A stretch of DNA of 64,000 bases from an uncultured Eubacteriales bacterium (GTDB lineage: Bacteria > Bacillota > Clostridia > Peptostreptococcales > Anaerovoracaceae), in assembly GCA_902774265.1 (NCBI GenBank), contig CACYHR010000017.1, positions 32,144 through 96,143 on the forward strand, written 5' to 3'. Numbering within the stretch: the first letter of the stretch is position 1; each line of letters begins with the position of its first letter. Below, piece after piece: positions 1 through 9,064 of the stretch. Under the pieces are notes generated by a model, which did no database searches, was not told where the DNA came from, and saw nothing but the letters and a program-made list of their open reading frames with translations. The position numbers and the translations under genes are program-made.

Positions 1-571
1 TAAAATTGTCATCCTCACAGTTGCTGATCGGATAGCTCTCTGCGTCTGCAAGAGGATGATCCTCAGGAATAACTGCGATCATCTTCTCCTCTGCAAGCGG
101 TATCCAGTCATAATTCATAGGGTCTGCATAAGCCATAAACCCCATGTCTGCCTCATGCAGATCAAGGTGATGGAATATCTCAGGTCTTACGCCCTCCATT
201 ATGCTGATGTTAACGCCGGGATAGCGGGCCTGAAATCTTCTCACGATCTCAGGCAGCCACGTTGTTGCAACACTCGGATATGCAGCAATGGACAGTTCTC
301 CTACAGACATGCCCCTGAGTTCCGAAGCAAGCTGGTATATATCCGTTTCTCTTGCAATAAATGATCTTACCAGCGGCACGAATTTCACGCCTTCCGGTGT
401 TACGGTAACTCCTTTTTTCGATCTTGTCAGCAGGCTTACTCCCAGCTCCTTTTCGAGCGCAGCAACAAGCTGGCTTACTGCCGAAGGCGTATAACCAAGA
501 TCCTCCGCCGCAGCTCTGAAGCTGCCGAGTTCAACCGATTTAAGAAAAGCTTTGCATCTTGCACTTTCCAT
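1..571 (-). CDS. LysR-family transcriptional regulator (3' end cut by window edge)
   Basis: Translating the minus strand from the ATG at 571 gives about 190 residues of a LysR-type regulator before the window ends. The first ~60 residues form the winged helix-turn-helix: a helix rich in Ala (FRAAAEDLGYTPSAVSQ) followed by LEKELGVSLLTR, the classic LysR recognition region. The start of the co-inducer-binding domain follows (GELSIAAYPSVATTWLPEIV). This family normally binds DNA as a tetramer and responds to a small metabolite; the ligand cannot be told here. The target is unknown because the downstream neighbour lies outside the window. The gene upstream on the same strand is an aminopeptidase P, 79 bases away. 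Confidence 0.93.
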   Translation of the reverse strand, partial: MESARCKAFLKSVELGSFRAAAEDLGYTPSAVSQLVAALEKELGVSLLTRSKKGVTVTPEGVKFVPLVRSFIARETDIYQLASELRGMSVGELSIAAYPSVATTWLPEIVRRFQARYPGVNISIMEGVRPEIFHHLDLHEADMGFMAYADPMNYDWIPLAEEKMIAVIPEDHPLADAESYPISNCEDDNF

Positions 572-650
572 TAATATATAACCTCTTAATTGTAATCTGA
601 AATATCCACTCACCGATCCCGGGCCAGGCTCAGGTTTACCGGAATTCCCG

Positions 651-2501
651 TCACAGCGGACTCGTCTGTTCGATCACGAAATCTTTCATTTCATCATCCA
701 TATACGGGAGCAGCACTTCTCTGACCCATTTATGATAGTCATTTATCCATTCTGTTTCCTCTGCAGTAAGCAGATCCTTATTGATCGCTTCCCTCTCATA
801 AGGAACACATGTTATCGTCTCACTGACAACAGTGCCGGCCGGATAACCCTTAGACTCGCCGTCAGTCATCAGCAGTTCATTCTCTATCCTGATGCCGTAT
901 TCTCCGGCTATGTAAACTCCCGGTTCGTCCGAGATGATCATGCCCGGAACAAGACCGCAAGGCTCATCCTTTCTGCGGATCCCTGCCGGTCCTTCATGTA
1001 CTGCAAGCACATGGCCCACGCCATGTCCGACGCCGTGTCCGAAATCAAGTCCGGCTGATCTGAGAGCCTCCCTCGATGCATCGTCCAGCTGTTTATGCGT
1101 AGTCTCCGGCGTTATCTTATAGCGTGCAAGCGCTATATGTCCCTTCAGGACATAGGTGTAATTGTCCTTCATTTCCTGCGTCAGCGGACCGACTGCGATG
1201 GTACGTGTTATATCTGTTGTGCCGTCGATGTACTGTCCGCCGGAATCGACAAGCAGAAATCCCTCCGGTTTTATTTCGAGGTCTGTCTCCGGCGAAGGAG
1301 CGTAGTGTACGATGGCGCCGTTCGGACCGTATCCCGAAATAGTCTCGAATGAAAGATCAAAGCAGCCTTCCATTTCGCGGCGGCATGCTTCGAGATGATC
1401 AGCTGCGCTGATCTCTGTCTGAGTTTCCTTGCCTGCGGTTTCCTTTATCCATTTTATGAATCTTGTAACTGCAGCTCCGTCCCTGATATGAGCATTCCTT
1501 GTGCAGCTTATCTCAGTCCCGTTCTTTACAGACTTGGCTAGAGCAAGCGGCGAAGCTTCATTTATTATCCTATCCTCATCATCTGCACTTACCCACAGCG
1601 AATAGCTGACGGCAGACGGATCGATCCAGATCTTCTTCCCTGTATCGATCGACGCGATATCTCTGAATATATCGTCATAAGGACAGACGCTGACATATCC
1701 GAGACCTTCGGGCAGTCCGTTTGAAGTTCCTGATTTTTCGCTCAGTCTATCCAGAGCACCGTCCATTACATACAGCTTTACATCATCTCTTCCAAGCAGT
1801 ATGTATGAATAGAATACAGGCGTATAAAGTATGTCTGCTCCGCGCAGATTGAGCAGCCATGCTGTCTGAGTCAGATCCGAGATCAGGAGATAATCTGCCT
1901 TTTTTTCATCCATTGCTGCGCGTATCAGTTCTATCTTTTCATCAGCTTTCATCCCTGCAGATGAGAGAGGCAGCTCCCATATATCAGAAGGTATGATCTC
2001 AGGTCTGTCAGTCCAGATGCGGTCTGCAAGATCTTCATCACATTTTATCCTGACCCTTCCGTATTCCGAGGCCATGCTGTCAGGAAGTATTCCCGCGAGT
2101 TCCTTTTCAAGCTCCAGGCCTTTGCATGCAGGCATTGTACTACCGTCAAAGCCAATGACAAAATCGTCCGAATCATTCGATTCCCTGAATCTGCCGACCA
2201 TGTCTTTGAGGAACTCTGTCACTGTCGGAACGCCCTCTTCACCCATTTTCATGAGTTCAATGCCGCTTCCGGCCAGTTCTCTGTCAGCCTGAAGGAAAAA
2301 TCTGCTGTCAGTCCAGATATAAGCGCTGTTTTCTGTGACTATCAGCTCTTCATTCTCTGCAAGAAGTCCGCTCAGGAATTCACAGCTCCTGAAATGATCA
2401 TTGACATACTCCGATCCGTGAGGATCACCGGAAGGTACATAATATACATCAATACCTTCTTCATACATCAGTTTTTGCAATTCTATGATTTCTTTCTTCA
2501 T
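651..2501 (-). CDS. Xaa-Pro aminopeptidase (aminopeptidase P, M24 family)
   Basis: A 616-residue cytoplasmic metallopeptidase expected to remove the N-terminal residue from peptides with proline in position two. It has the long aminopeptidase P layout: two creatinase-like N-terminal domains (about 1-330) and a C-terminal pita-bread catalytic domain (about 335-600). The five dinuclear metal ligands are visible: Asp419 (LLVDSGG), Asp430 (GTTDITRT), His493 (GVGHGVGH), Glu526 (SDEPGVY) and Glu540 (IRIENELL). The length matches the eukaryote-like long form. The ATG at 2501 is preceded by AGAGG about ten bases upstream. A close paralogue lies 138 bases upstream on the same strand, so this is a tandem duplication. 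Substrate preference is inferred from the family. Confidence 0.95.
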   Translation of the reverse strand: MKKEIIELQKLMYEEGIDVYYVPSGDPHGSEYVNDHFRSCEFLSGLLAENEELIVTENSAYIWTDSRFFLQADRELAGSGIELMKMGEEGVPTVTEFLKDMVGRFRESNDSDDFVIGFDGSTMPACKGLELEKELAGILPDSMASEYGRVRIKCDEDLADRIWTDRPEIIPSDIWELPLSSAGMKADEKIELIRAAMDEKKADYLLISDLTQTAWLLNLRGADILYTPVFYSYILLGRDDVKLYVMDGALDRLSEKSGTSNGLPEGLGYVSVCPYDDIFRDIASIDTGKKIWIDPSAVSYSLWVSADDEDRIINEASPLALAKSVKNGTEISCTRNAHIRDGAAVTRFIKWIKETAGKETQTEISAADHLEACRREMEGCFDLSFETISGYGPNGAIVHYAPSPETDLEIKPEGFLLVDSGGQYIDGTTDITRTIAVGPLTQEMKDNYTYVLKGHIALARYKITPETTHKQLDDASREALRSAGLDFGHGVGHGVGHVLAVHEGPAGIRRKDEPCGLVPGMIISDEPGVYIAGEYGIRIENELLMTDGESKGYPAGTVVSETITCVPYEREAINKDLLTAEETEWINDYHKWVREVLLPYMDDEMKDFVIEQTSPL

Positions 2502-2639
2502 TTCAGTACAGCCTCTTCTTTCGATATATTACTACAAAAACGGGGCATTACGTTCTCCGGCTCTAACATCACCTTTCAGAACAATAAGCCCCGCTGTTTT
2601 GCCCGAAATTATCTCATAACCGGAAAAACCGATTTACGC

Positions 2640-4427
2640 TTATCTGGTCAGCGGCTCAGTCTCTCTGATCACAAATGCTGCTGTTTCCTCATCAAGCAGC
2701 GGCACAAGAGTATCCCTGACCCACTTGTGATAATCGTTTATCCATGCCAGCTCCTCATCTGTAAGAAGCGCGGTATTGATCGCCTCTCTCTCGTAAGGAA
2801 CACATGTCAGCGGTTCATTTACCACATTGCCTTTTCCGTCTTCGCTGAATAAGATAAGGTTTTCGATCCTTACTCCGAACTTGCCGTCGATATAAACGCC
2901 CGGTTCATTGGACATGACCATACCGGCCTTGATCTCGATAGGTTTCGGAACTCTTCTCAGAGTATTAGGTCCTTCATGTACGCCGAGCACATGTCCTACT
3001 CCGTGAGCGAGACCGTGCTTGAAATCGAGTCCGACCTCTCTGAGAGGTTTTCTGGCAGCTGCGTCGAAATCTATTCCTGTCATGCCCGGCTCGATAGCGA
3101 ACATCGATACATCTACATGTGATTTGAGCACATATGTGTAATCATCGATCATTTCCTGTGTAAGAGGTCCGACCGAGATCGTTCTTGTGATGTCAGTTGT
3201 TCCGTCTATGAACTGTGCGCCTGAATCAAGCAGCAGGAAACCTTCAGGTCTGATATCTGCATTTGTCTCAGGTGTAGGAGCATAGTGGATTATAGCACCG
3301 TTAGGGCCGTAGCCGGAGATAGTCTCAAAAGAGAGATCAAAACAGCCTTCCTGTTCGAATCTCATTTCCTGCAGCTTGTCAGCAACACTGATCTCTGTCA
3401 GCTGCTGTTTATTTACATTATCCTTGACCCACTTGATCAGCTTTGTAACAGCCACACCGTCCTTGATATGAGCATGCTTAGTGCTTGCTATCTCAGTATC
3501 GTTCTTGATGATCTTCATCAGGGCAGGCGGTGTCAGAGCATCATGGATCTTCATACCTTCAGGTACGCTGAGGTAAAGAGCATAGTTCGTCGAATTTGAA
3601 TCCAGCCAGATAGTCTTAGCGGCATCCAGCGCAGACACATCCTTGTATATATCATTGTAGCTGCATACTCTGACATAGGAAAGACTTTCAGAAAGTCCCT
3701 TTGAAAGAGCACCGTCCATAAGATAGAGACGCACATCATCCTGTGTCAGAATCGTATAAGCGAAGAATACAGGTGTATAGAGTATGTCAGCTGCACGCAG
3801 ATTGAAGAGCCACGCAGATTCCATCAGATCTGTTATAAGCAGATAATCTGCACCTGCTTTTTTCATCTCCTCTCTTACAGCAGCGATTTTTTCATCAGCG
3901 CTTATCCCTGCTGAACTGAGCGGAAGCTCATATATCTCTGTAGGCTTAAGTTCAGGTCTGCCGGTCCATACCACATCGACCAGATCCTTGTCCCATTTAA
4001 TTTCAGTATTATCATAGCCTGCGAAGATTTCTTTAAGAGCTGCATCAAAGCTGCCCGGCATTACTCTGCCGTCAAAGCCGAGAACGAATTTCTTTCCCGG
4101 ATTCTCTTCATTGTGCTTCTTTACCAGATCCGCGAGGAATTCCTCAACAGTAGGCACACCCGGCTCAGCCATCCTCATCAGCTCGATCTCTGTCCCTGCC
4201 AGCTGCTGCTCCGCCTGCAGGAAGTATCTTCCGTCAGTCCAGAGATAAGCACCCTCCATAGTGACGATAAGCTCCCCTGCTTCTCCTGTCAGACCGCTCA
4301 TGAATTCACGAGCCTTAAAATAGTCATTTACATACTCTGAACTGTGATAATCCCCTGATGGAACATAGTATGCATCCATGCCTTCGCCGGCCATCAGTTT
4401 TCTCAATTCCACGATTTCTTTTTTCAT
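2640..4427 (-). CDS. Xaa-Pro aminopeptidase (aminopeptidase P, M24 family), paralogue 2
   Basis: A 595-residue paralogue of the preceding gene, with the same two-part creatinase N-terminus and M24 catalytic domain. Metal-ligand blocks are intact: LLLDSGAQFIDGTTDITRT (two Asp), HGLAHGVGHVLGVHEGP (His), SNEPGVYIDG and VRIENLILF (two Glu). I chose the ATG at 4427, where the protein begins MKKEIVELRKLM exactly like its neighbour and GGGAGTG lies upstream; an open frame continues to 4550 but that part is unlike the family. The 5' region carries two dyads that could be operators. The role is cytoplasmic turnover of proline-containing peptides, consistent with the opp importer elsewhere in the window. 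Confidence 0.95.
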   Translation of the reverse strand: MKKEIVELRKLMAGEGMDAYYVPSGDYHSSEYVNDYFKAREFMSGLTGEAGELIVTMEGAYLWTDGRYFLQAEQQLAGTEIELMRMAEPGVPTVEEFLADLVKKHNEENPGKKFVLGFDGRVMPGSFDAALKEIFAGYDNTEIKWDKDLVDVVWTGRPELKPTEIYELPLSSAGISADEKIAAVREEMKKAGADYLLITDLMESAWLFNLRAADILYTPVFFAYTILTQDDVRLYLMDGALSKGLSESLSYVRVCSYNDIYKDVSALDAAKTIWLDSNSTNYALYLSVPEGMKIHDALTPPALMKIIKNDTEIASTKHAHIKDGVAVTKLIKWVKDNVNKQQLTEISVADKLQEMRFEQEGCFDLSFETISGYGPNGAIIHYAPTPETNADIRPEGFLLLDSGAQFIDGTTDITRTISVGPLTQEMIDDYTYVLKSHVDVSMFAIEPGMTGIDFDAAARKPLREVGLDFKHGLAHGVGHVLGVHEGPNTLRRVPKPIEIKAGMVMSNEPGVYIDGKFGVRIENLILFSEDGKGNVVNEPLTCVPYEREAINTALLTDEELAWINDYHKWVRDTLVPLLDEETAAFVIRETEPLTR

Positions 4428-4750
4428 TTCTATAACACTCCCGAATATACAGCTTTTTTGTTGATTTGCAAGTAGTTTTGCGGTCGTAACCGCAATATTA
4501 TTTGTACTGCAGTACAAAATCCGTTCTACAGCTAAGCGATATTCTATCACAAGTCCCTGTTAAAAAAAAGACTTATTCATTGCAGCACTTCAGTCATTTG
4601 AAGCGCAGATCACATATATGCATTGACATGATTTGTCTGAATATCTTAAAATTGTATCAAGTAAAAAACATTGGATTTATTATGATCCGGGCCGGAGGTG
4701 ATTGGCAAAAATAAACTGTATCTGTTTTGATATATAAAGCGAGGTGGACT
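4428..4750. promoter_or_regulatory. Divergent intergenic region with two adjacent dyads
   Basis: This 323-base spacer separates the minus-strand aminopeptidase from the plus-strand secreted protein. Two dyads sit side by side. One is TTGCGGT-cgta-ACCGCAA at 4478-4495. The other is a perfect 18-base palindrome, TTTGTACTGCAGTACAAA, at 4501-4518. Both lie 50-90 bases upstream of the aminopeptidase start, where a repressor could act. The AT-rich remainder must hold the promoters of both genes, but I could not fix convincing -35/-10 pairs. No coding sequence was seen. Confidence 0.45.
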
Positions 4751-6145
4751 ATGAACAAGAGATCAATCAAACGGGCTTCTATAAGACTGCTGTCGATCAT
4801 AATGTGTGCAGCAGTTGCATTCGGCTTTATTCCTTTTATGAATGTTGATTCGTTTGCAGAGGATTCTGCTGCTCAGGAAGAGACCCGAGCTTTTGAAGTA
4901 ATGGATGACGGGAGCGAGGTCGAGGTCGACATGTCGCAATACTATCCTCAGATTGCAGATCCTAAAAGCATAGCTGACGAAATTCTTATTGAAGATGGTG
5001 CAGATGCGGGAAATGATGAAGATCTGCCTGAACCTGTTACCGAAAATCTGTCAGTTCGGGATGCGGACTGCGGCAATGCCGGATCGTCAGCCACCGCTGA
5101 GATCGGCTCAATCTATAAAGAGTTAACAGATTCGGGTTTATTCGGAGACAAGCCTTCCGGAATAGGAATACAGGAAGCTTCGATCGAAGAGGTTCCTTCC
5201 GATTCCTATAGTATTCAGTCGACCCGCAACGGAAATATTCTGACATATACAGGATATATAAATGCGCCTTACATTCTGGGAGGATTGTATTTTGACGGGG
5301 CGAACGGCAAATTGGCAAATATCAATTCCAACACGATAAATTACAGTATTGATCTGAGTGATGTGTCTGTCGGTTATCATACAGTGATACTGGAGGTCTT
5401 CAACCAGAACACGGGAAGCTTAGTTGATTATATCGGAGATGCTTATATAGCTGTCAATCCGACTATTAAGCCTGATGATAAGGGTTCAATCGAAGCATAT
5501 TCCACATATATCAAATTCTGGCCTTACAGCTTTGGCTCAAACTCAAAAGCCAGATTATATATGGAGTATAAACCTGCTTCATCCAAAACATGGAAACGTT
5601 CCGGTTATATGGAATCCAATATGGTAGTGTCTTATTATAATCAGGTTTACAAGATCAAAGGTTTCAAAAAGAATAAAAAATATAAAACCAGAATACGTTA
5701 CGGCGTAAATGTCGAATACAATCTTGATGAACAGACCTACACATTCTACGGCCCTACTCTCAGCACAGGTACTTTCAAGACAGGACAGTCAAAAAAACCT
5801 GCGATAAAAAGTGTAAGAGCAAAAGCTGTCAGCGTCAAATACCACAGGGTCAGGCATTACGGTCCGTATACAGGTGTCTATCTCTACACTGAGAAATTCT
5901 ACACCTGCAAGGTCAAGGTTATCGTGAAGCTCAAGAAAAAGCCGGGTACCAAGGGAATAGTAGTAAACGGCAGATATCTCAAGGGCAATAAAAAGACCTA
6001 CACAACAACATTCAATCCGTATCCGAATTATCATCAGAAGCATCCGCGCGGACGCAGTAAATTCAAAGTAACGCTCCGCTCTTATCAGAGCAAAAAATAC
6101 GGCGGTTATTCACCGACATACAGCAAGACCAAAAAGCTTTCATAA
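4751..6145 (+). CDS. Secreted protein of unknown function with basic, Tyr/Lys-rich C-terminus
   Basis: The ATG at 4751 follows GAGGTGG and gives 464 residues. The N-terminus is a typical Sec signal peptide: MNKRSIKRAS, a hydrophobic core to about residue 32, and a likely cut after DSFA. An acidic, low-complexity stretch follows (about 40-120). The middle (about 150-350) looks like beta-rich Ig/fibronectin-type repeats (SVGYHTVILEVFNQ, KARLYMEYKP). The last ~110 residues are strongly basic and rich in Tyr and Lys. I see no LPXTG, transmembrane anchor or catalytic motif. An extracellular or wall-associated role is likely; the basic tail could bind teichoic acid or polysaccharide, but that is a guess. 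Transcription ends at the terminator at 6191. Confidence 0.75.
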   Translation: MNKRSIKRASIRLLSIIMCAAVAFGFIPFMNVDSFAEDSAAQEETRAFEVMDDGSEVEVDMSQYYPQIADPKSIADEILIEDGADAGNDEDLPEPVTENLSVRDADCGNAGSSATAEIGSIYKELTDSGLFGDKPSGIGIQEASIEEVPSDSYSIQSTRNGNILTYTGYINAPYILGGLYFDGANGKLANINSNTINYSIDLSDVSVGYHTVILEVFNQNTGSLVDYIGDAYIAVNPTIKPDDKGSIEAYSTYIKFWPYSFGSNSKARLYMEYKPASSKTWKRSGYMESNMVVSYYNQVYKIKGFKKNKKYKTRIRYGVNVEYNLDEQTYTFYGPTLSTGTFKTGQSKKPAIKSVRAKAVSVKYHRVRHYGPYTGVYLYTEKFYTCKVKVIVKLKKKPGTKGIVVNGRYLKGNKKTYTTTFNPYPNYHQKHPRGRSKFKVTLRSYQSKKYGGYSPTYSKTKKLS

Positions 6146-6190
6146 GCTTTGTTCTATACGTCAGGCTTGATACCGGGACATGCCCGGCAT

Positions 6191-6220
6191 AAAAAAACGG
6201 CTCATTTGAGCCGTTTTTTT
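6191..6220. terminator. Bidirectional intrinsic terminator
   Basis: Stem CGGCTC/GAGCCG with loop ATTT, flanked by seven A on the left and seven T on the right, so it works in both directions. It separates the convergent secreted-protein gene (plus) and flavodoxin gene (minus); the flavodoxin stop codon overlaps its edge. Confidence 0.92.
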
Positions 6221-6686
6221 ATTGATCAAGCCACTCTCTCAGGGCATCCTCGGAAAAGCGTTTAACTTTGAATCTCTTTCCCCTCTTTACAGTTGCCCCG
6301 TCAGCGTTTCGTTTGATTTCATCAACCGCTTCAGTGATATCTATGCCTCCGCTGGTACAGAAAGGATATATGGTCTTTCCCTTAAGATCGTTTTCGTTGA
6401 TGAAGGCAGTGACAGCCTTCGGACATGTCCAGAACCAGATAGGGAAACCTATAATTATTCTGTCAAAATCTCTGAGATTATGTTTAGGATGCTCAAGTTC
6501 CACCGGAACACCGCCTTCTATCTCCGTTTTGGCTCTCGCCAGAGTTTTGAAATATGATTTCGGGTACGGAAGAGCCGGTATAAGCTCTATCGTCCTGTCA
6601 CCTTCCTCAAGAGGAAATTTTTCGACTAATCCCTTGGTAACTCCTGTATGCGAGAAATAAACTACAGCTGTTTTCTGTCCAAACAT
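6219..6686 (-). CDS. Flavodoxin-family protein
   Basis: 155 residues with a flavodoxin-like Rossmann fold. The N-terminal strand and FMN phosphate loop read VVYFSHTGVTKGLVE. A second flavin-contacting block is IIGFPIWFWTCPKAVTAFI, and a third is YPFCTSGGIDITEAV. The length suits short-chain flavodoxins, and the sequence resembles the flavodoxin_4 group of flavodoxin-like quinone or flavin reductases. It probably carries FMN and shuttles electrons in the cytoplasm; the partner cannot be seen. It stands alone between a terminator and a transporter. The start is ATG at 6686. Confidence 0.88.
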   Translation of the reverse strand: MFGQKTAVVYFSHTGVTKGLVEKFPLEEGDRTIELIPALPYPKSYFKTLARAKTEIEGGVPVELEHPKHNLRDFDRIIIGFPIWFWTCPKAVTAFINENDLKGKTIYPFCTSGGIDITEAVDEIKRNADGATVKRGKRFKVKRFSEDALREWLDQ

Positions 6687-6760
6687 ATCATTCTCCCTGA
6701 TCTTGCGTATGCATATTGCTGCGCGCGTTGTGTCTGCTTTTATTTATATCATTTTGAAGA

Positions 6761-6790
6761 ATAACCTGCCGCATAATACGGCAGGTTATA
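6761..6790. terminator. Stem-loop downstream of the POT transporter
   Basis: A near-perfect hairpin: ATAACCTGCCG, loop CATAATA, CGGCAGGTTAT. It lies 25 bases after the transporter stop codon, where an intrinsic terminator is expected. The trailing T tract on the minus strand is weak, so it may act as a 3' stabiliser instead. Confidence 0.5.
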
Positions 6791-6814
6791 CGATTTGCTA
6801 TAGTACAGTATGAA

Positions 6815-8193
6815 TTAGTTATTCTCAACTGCTTCAAGCTCTTTTCTCTGCTCTTCTGTACCATTGATAGCAGCTTCGAATCTGTTCTTGCTGAACAGCA
6901 TCAGAGCGCCTGCTGCGAATACGATGATTGCAGCGATCAGGAATGAACGGGAGAAGTTAACTCTCATTGCATTGTAGAGAGGTCCGTATGCAAGTCCTGC
7001 GAAGAAGATGATCAGAGGCCATGTTCCGAGGAGAGTTCCCAGATATTTCTTAGGAGCGTACTCACTGATGAACGAGTTGCCGAGAGGCGAGAACATGATT
7101 TCACCAACAGTCATCAAGATAGCTGTCAGGATGATGATCCATACGCCTACAGGCTTACCTGTGCTGTTGAATATAGCTGCGCCGACAACCATCATAGCGA
7201 TACCAAATCCGAGGAGCATGATACCGAGAGCAGTCTTTGTCAGCATTGATGGGTCCTTGTCCTTCTTGCTGAGCTTGTTCCAAAGTGCGCCGAATGTAGG
7301 AGCCAGGAAGATGCAGAGCAGTCCGTTCATTGAGTCGAACCATGCTGTAGGCATCTCGAAGTTGGATCCGAGCATCCAGTTAGCCCATCCCATACCACCT
7401 TGTGATTCAGGACCGAACTCATAGTATACAGGCATGTACAGCAGATACCAGAACAGCCAGAACAGAATGTCAGGATCAGGATAGCAACAACTCTGTTCTT
7501 TTCGAGCTTTGTCAGAGGTCTCTTGTCCTTTGTAACATCTGCAGCTTCAATATCCTCAGATCTGTTATCGATGAGGAATGGCTTCTTACCAGCGTCTCCG
7601 AGGTATCTCATACCGAAGAACCACCATGCAGCATCGATCAGCATGAATACAGCGCAAGCCATGAACATCGCTCTGAATCCAGCTCCCTTTGTTCCGATCA
7701 GAGCCAGGAATGTTGTTCCGCAGAATGATCCGATGTTTACGAACATGTACTGGATCGAGAATGCAGTTGTAAGAGTATCCTTGTCGTTTTCGAACTGTCT
7801 TCCGTTGATACCGGAAACGTTACCCTTGAAGAATCCTGTACCTACAGCCAGCAGGATGATAGCCAGCCATACTCCGCCGGATCCGTTTGCTCTTGAAATA
7901 GCAAACCAGCCTGCAGCCATCAGAACTTCTCCGATAGGTACGAGCAGTCTAGGAGCTACCCATCTGTCAGCGATGAATCCACCAATGATAGGTGTGATAT
8001 AAGTCCATGCTACGAACTGTGATGAGAAGATAGCACCCTGTTCAGTTGTGAGTCCGAGTCCGCCTTCTGCAGCCTCAAGTACAACAAAGACAGCGATTCC
8101 CCACTTGCCGCCATAGTATGCAAGTCTCTCGAATGTGAATGTGAGACAGCATACGATGAAACCAAATGGGAACTTTTTAAGTTGTTCTAACAT
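6815..8193 (-). pseudogene. POT/PTR2-family peptide:proton symporter, interrupted by a frameshift
   Basis: Two abutting frames together encode one POT (major facilitator) transporter of about 459 residues with roughly 12 membrane helices. The first frame starts at the ATG at 8193, after GGAGGAATCAAA, and carries the POT hallmarks FERLAYYGGKWG and NVSGINGRQFEND. Near 7455-7470 the reading frame slips: it continues into CSGCSGICCTC, whereas the -1 frame reads LFWLFWYLLYMPVYYEFGPES and runs on to 6815 with the remaining helices. One missing base explains this. The ExxER proton-coupling motif also lacks its first Glu. The gene is either a recent pseudogene or a one-base sequencing error. No slippery heptamer is present at the junction. 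Confidence 0.85.
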
Positions 8194-8297
8194 TTTGATT
8201 CCTCCATAAACAATGAATAGTTAGTAATTAATTTTATATTTAAACACACACTTTTGTATGTATAAATAACTGATTGACGCTATGCGCTTTCAACACC

Positions 8298-8828
8298 TTA
8301 TTCTTCGACCTCAAGACCTGTTTTCTCCGAGAGCAGTTTCGCTACCTTGCGGCCGTTCTTTGCTGCGTCGTTGAAAGGGATCACATAACCCTTATCCCCA
8401 TCAGTGAACACAAACAGGCGATCTTTCGATTTCGCTAAAGTTGTGATGCTGCTGTATGGAGTGGTCTCCGAATAGCTGCCGCTGATCTCGGTTATACCGT
8501 CAGTTCCGAAATCCAGCATAGCTGTTTCGTGATACGGAAGTTTGCCGCTGTTCTTTTTCTTGTAAAAGTCCCTGCGCATACTTCTCTCAAGCATGCCCGG
8601 TGCTCCTATGACCCAGATGGCCGAAGCGAGTCCAAGGCTGACGATCTCAATTATCAGCGCCCTGGTGCTTGCGTGGAATACAATGAACGCAATGATCATT
8701 GCCACAGATATAGCCGGAAGCATGATCCTCTGCAGGAAAAGAGTCCTTTTTCCCTGCTTGCTGTGAGTCAGCTGATACTGACAGAATTCCAGATAATCCG
8801 AATCTTTTAATTTTACATGTACCTTCAA
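8298..8828 (-). CDS. YcxB-like membrane protein
   Basis: 176 residues. Two hydrophobic helices (about 35-75: ISVAMIIAFIVF and IIEIVSLGLASAIWVIG) are followed by a soluble domain of about 90 residues ending SLLSEKTGL-like. The pattern (short N-terminal strand, two helices, then a beta domain with YSSITTLAKSKDRLFVFT) matches the YcxB-like C-terminal family, whose function is unknown. The start is TTG at 8828 with GAGG nine bases upstream; no in-frame ATG gives the conserved N-terminus. It stands alone between the POT gene and a YitT gene. Confidence 0.75.
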   Translation of the reverse strand: MKVHVKLKDSDYLEFCQYQLTHSKQGKRTLFLQRIMLPAISVAMIIAFIVFHASTRALIIEIVSLGLASAIWVIGAPGMLERSMRRDFYKKKNSGKLPYHETAMLDFGTDGITEISGSYSETTPYSSITTLAKSKDRLFVFTDGDKGYVIPFNDAAKNGRKVAKLLSEKTGLEVEE

Positions 8829-9064
8829 AAGATAATACCTCTGAATAATCTATACTATGTAGAACGCAGTTTGAAACTGGGTTTAAATCTGTTCTAAACG
8901 CATGTATTCTACATCTATCTTCACAAAATGTACATACTTTTTACCAAATTTATTGATGAAAAAATAACAAATTTTTCAGCCGTTGTTTATGTTTACAAAC
9001 GCCGGTTTTATTTTAGTATTACTGCACAAAATCCCGTTCGGGGAATAAATTCAGCAGTTTCAGC

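Noticed and set aside
7440-7475. Programmed -1 frameshift in the POT gene
   Set aside because: No slippery heptamer or downstream stem at the junction; POT transporters are not known to use frameshifting. A base loss is simpler.
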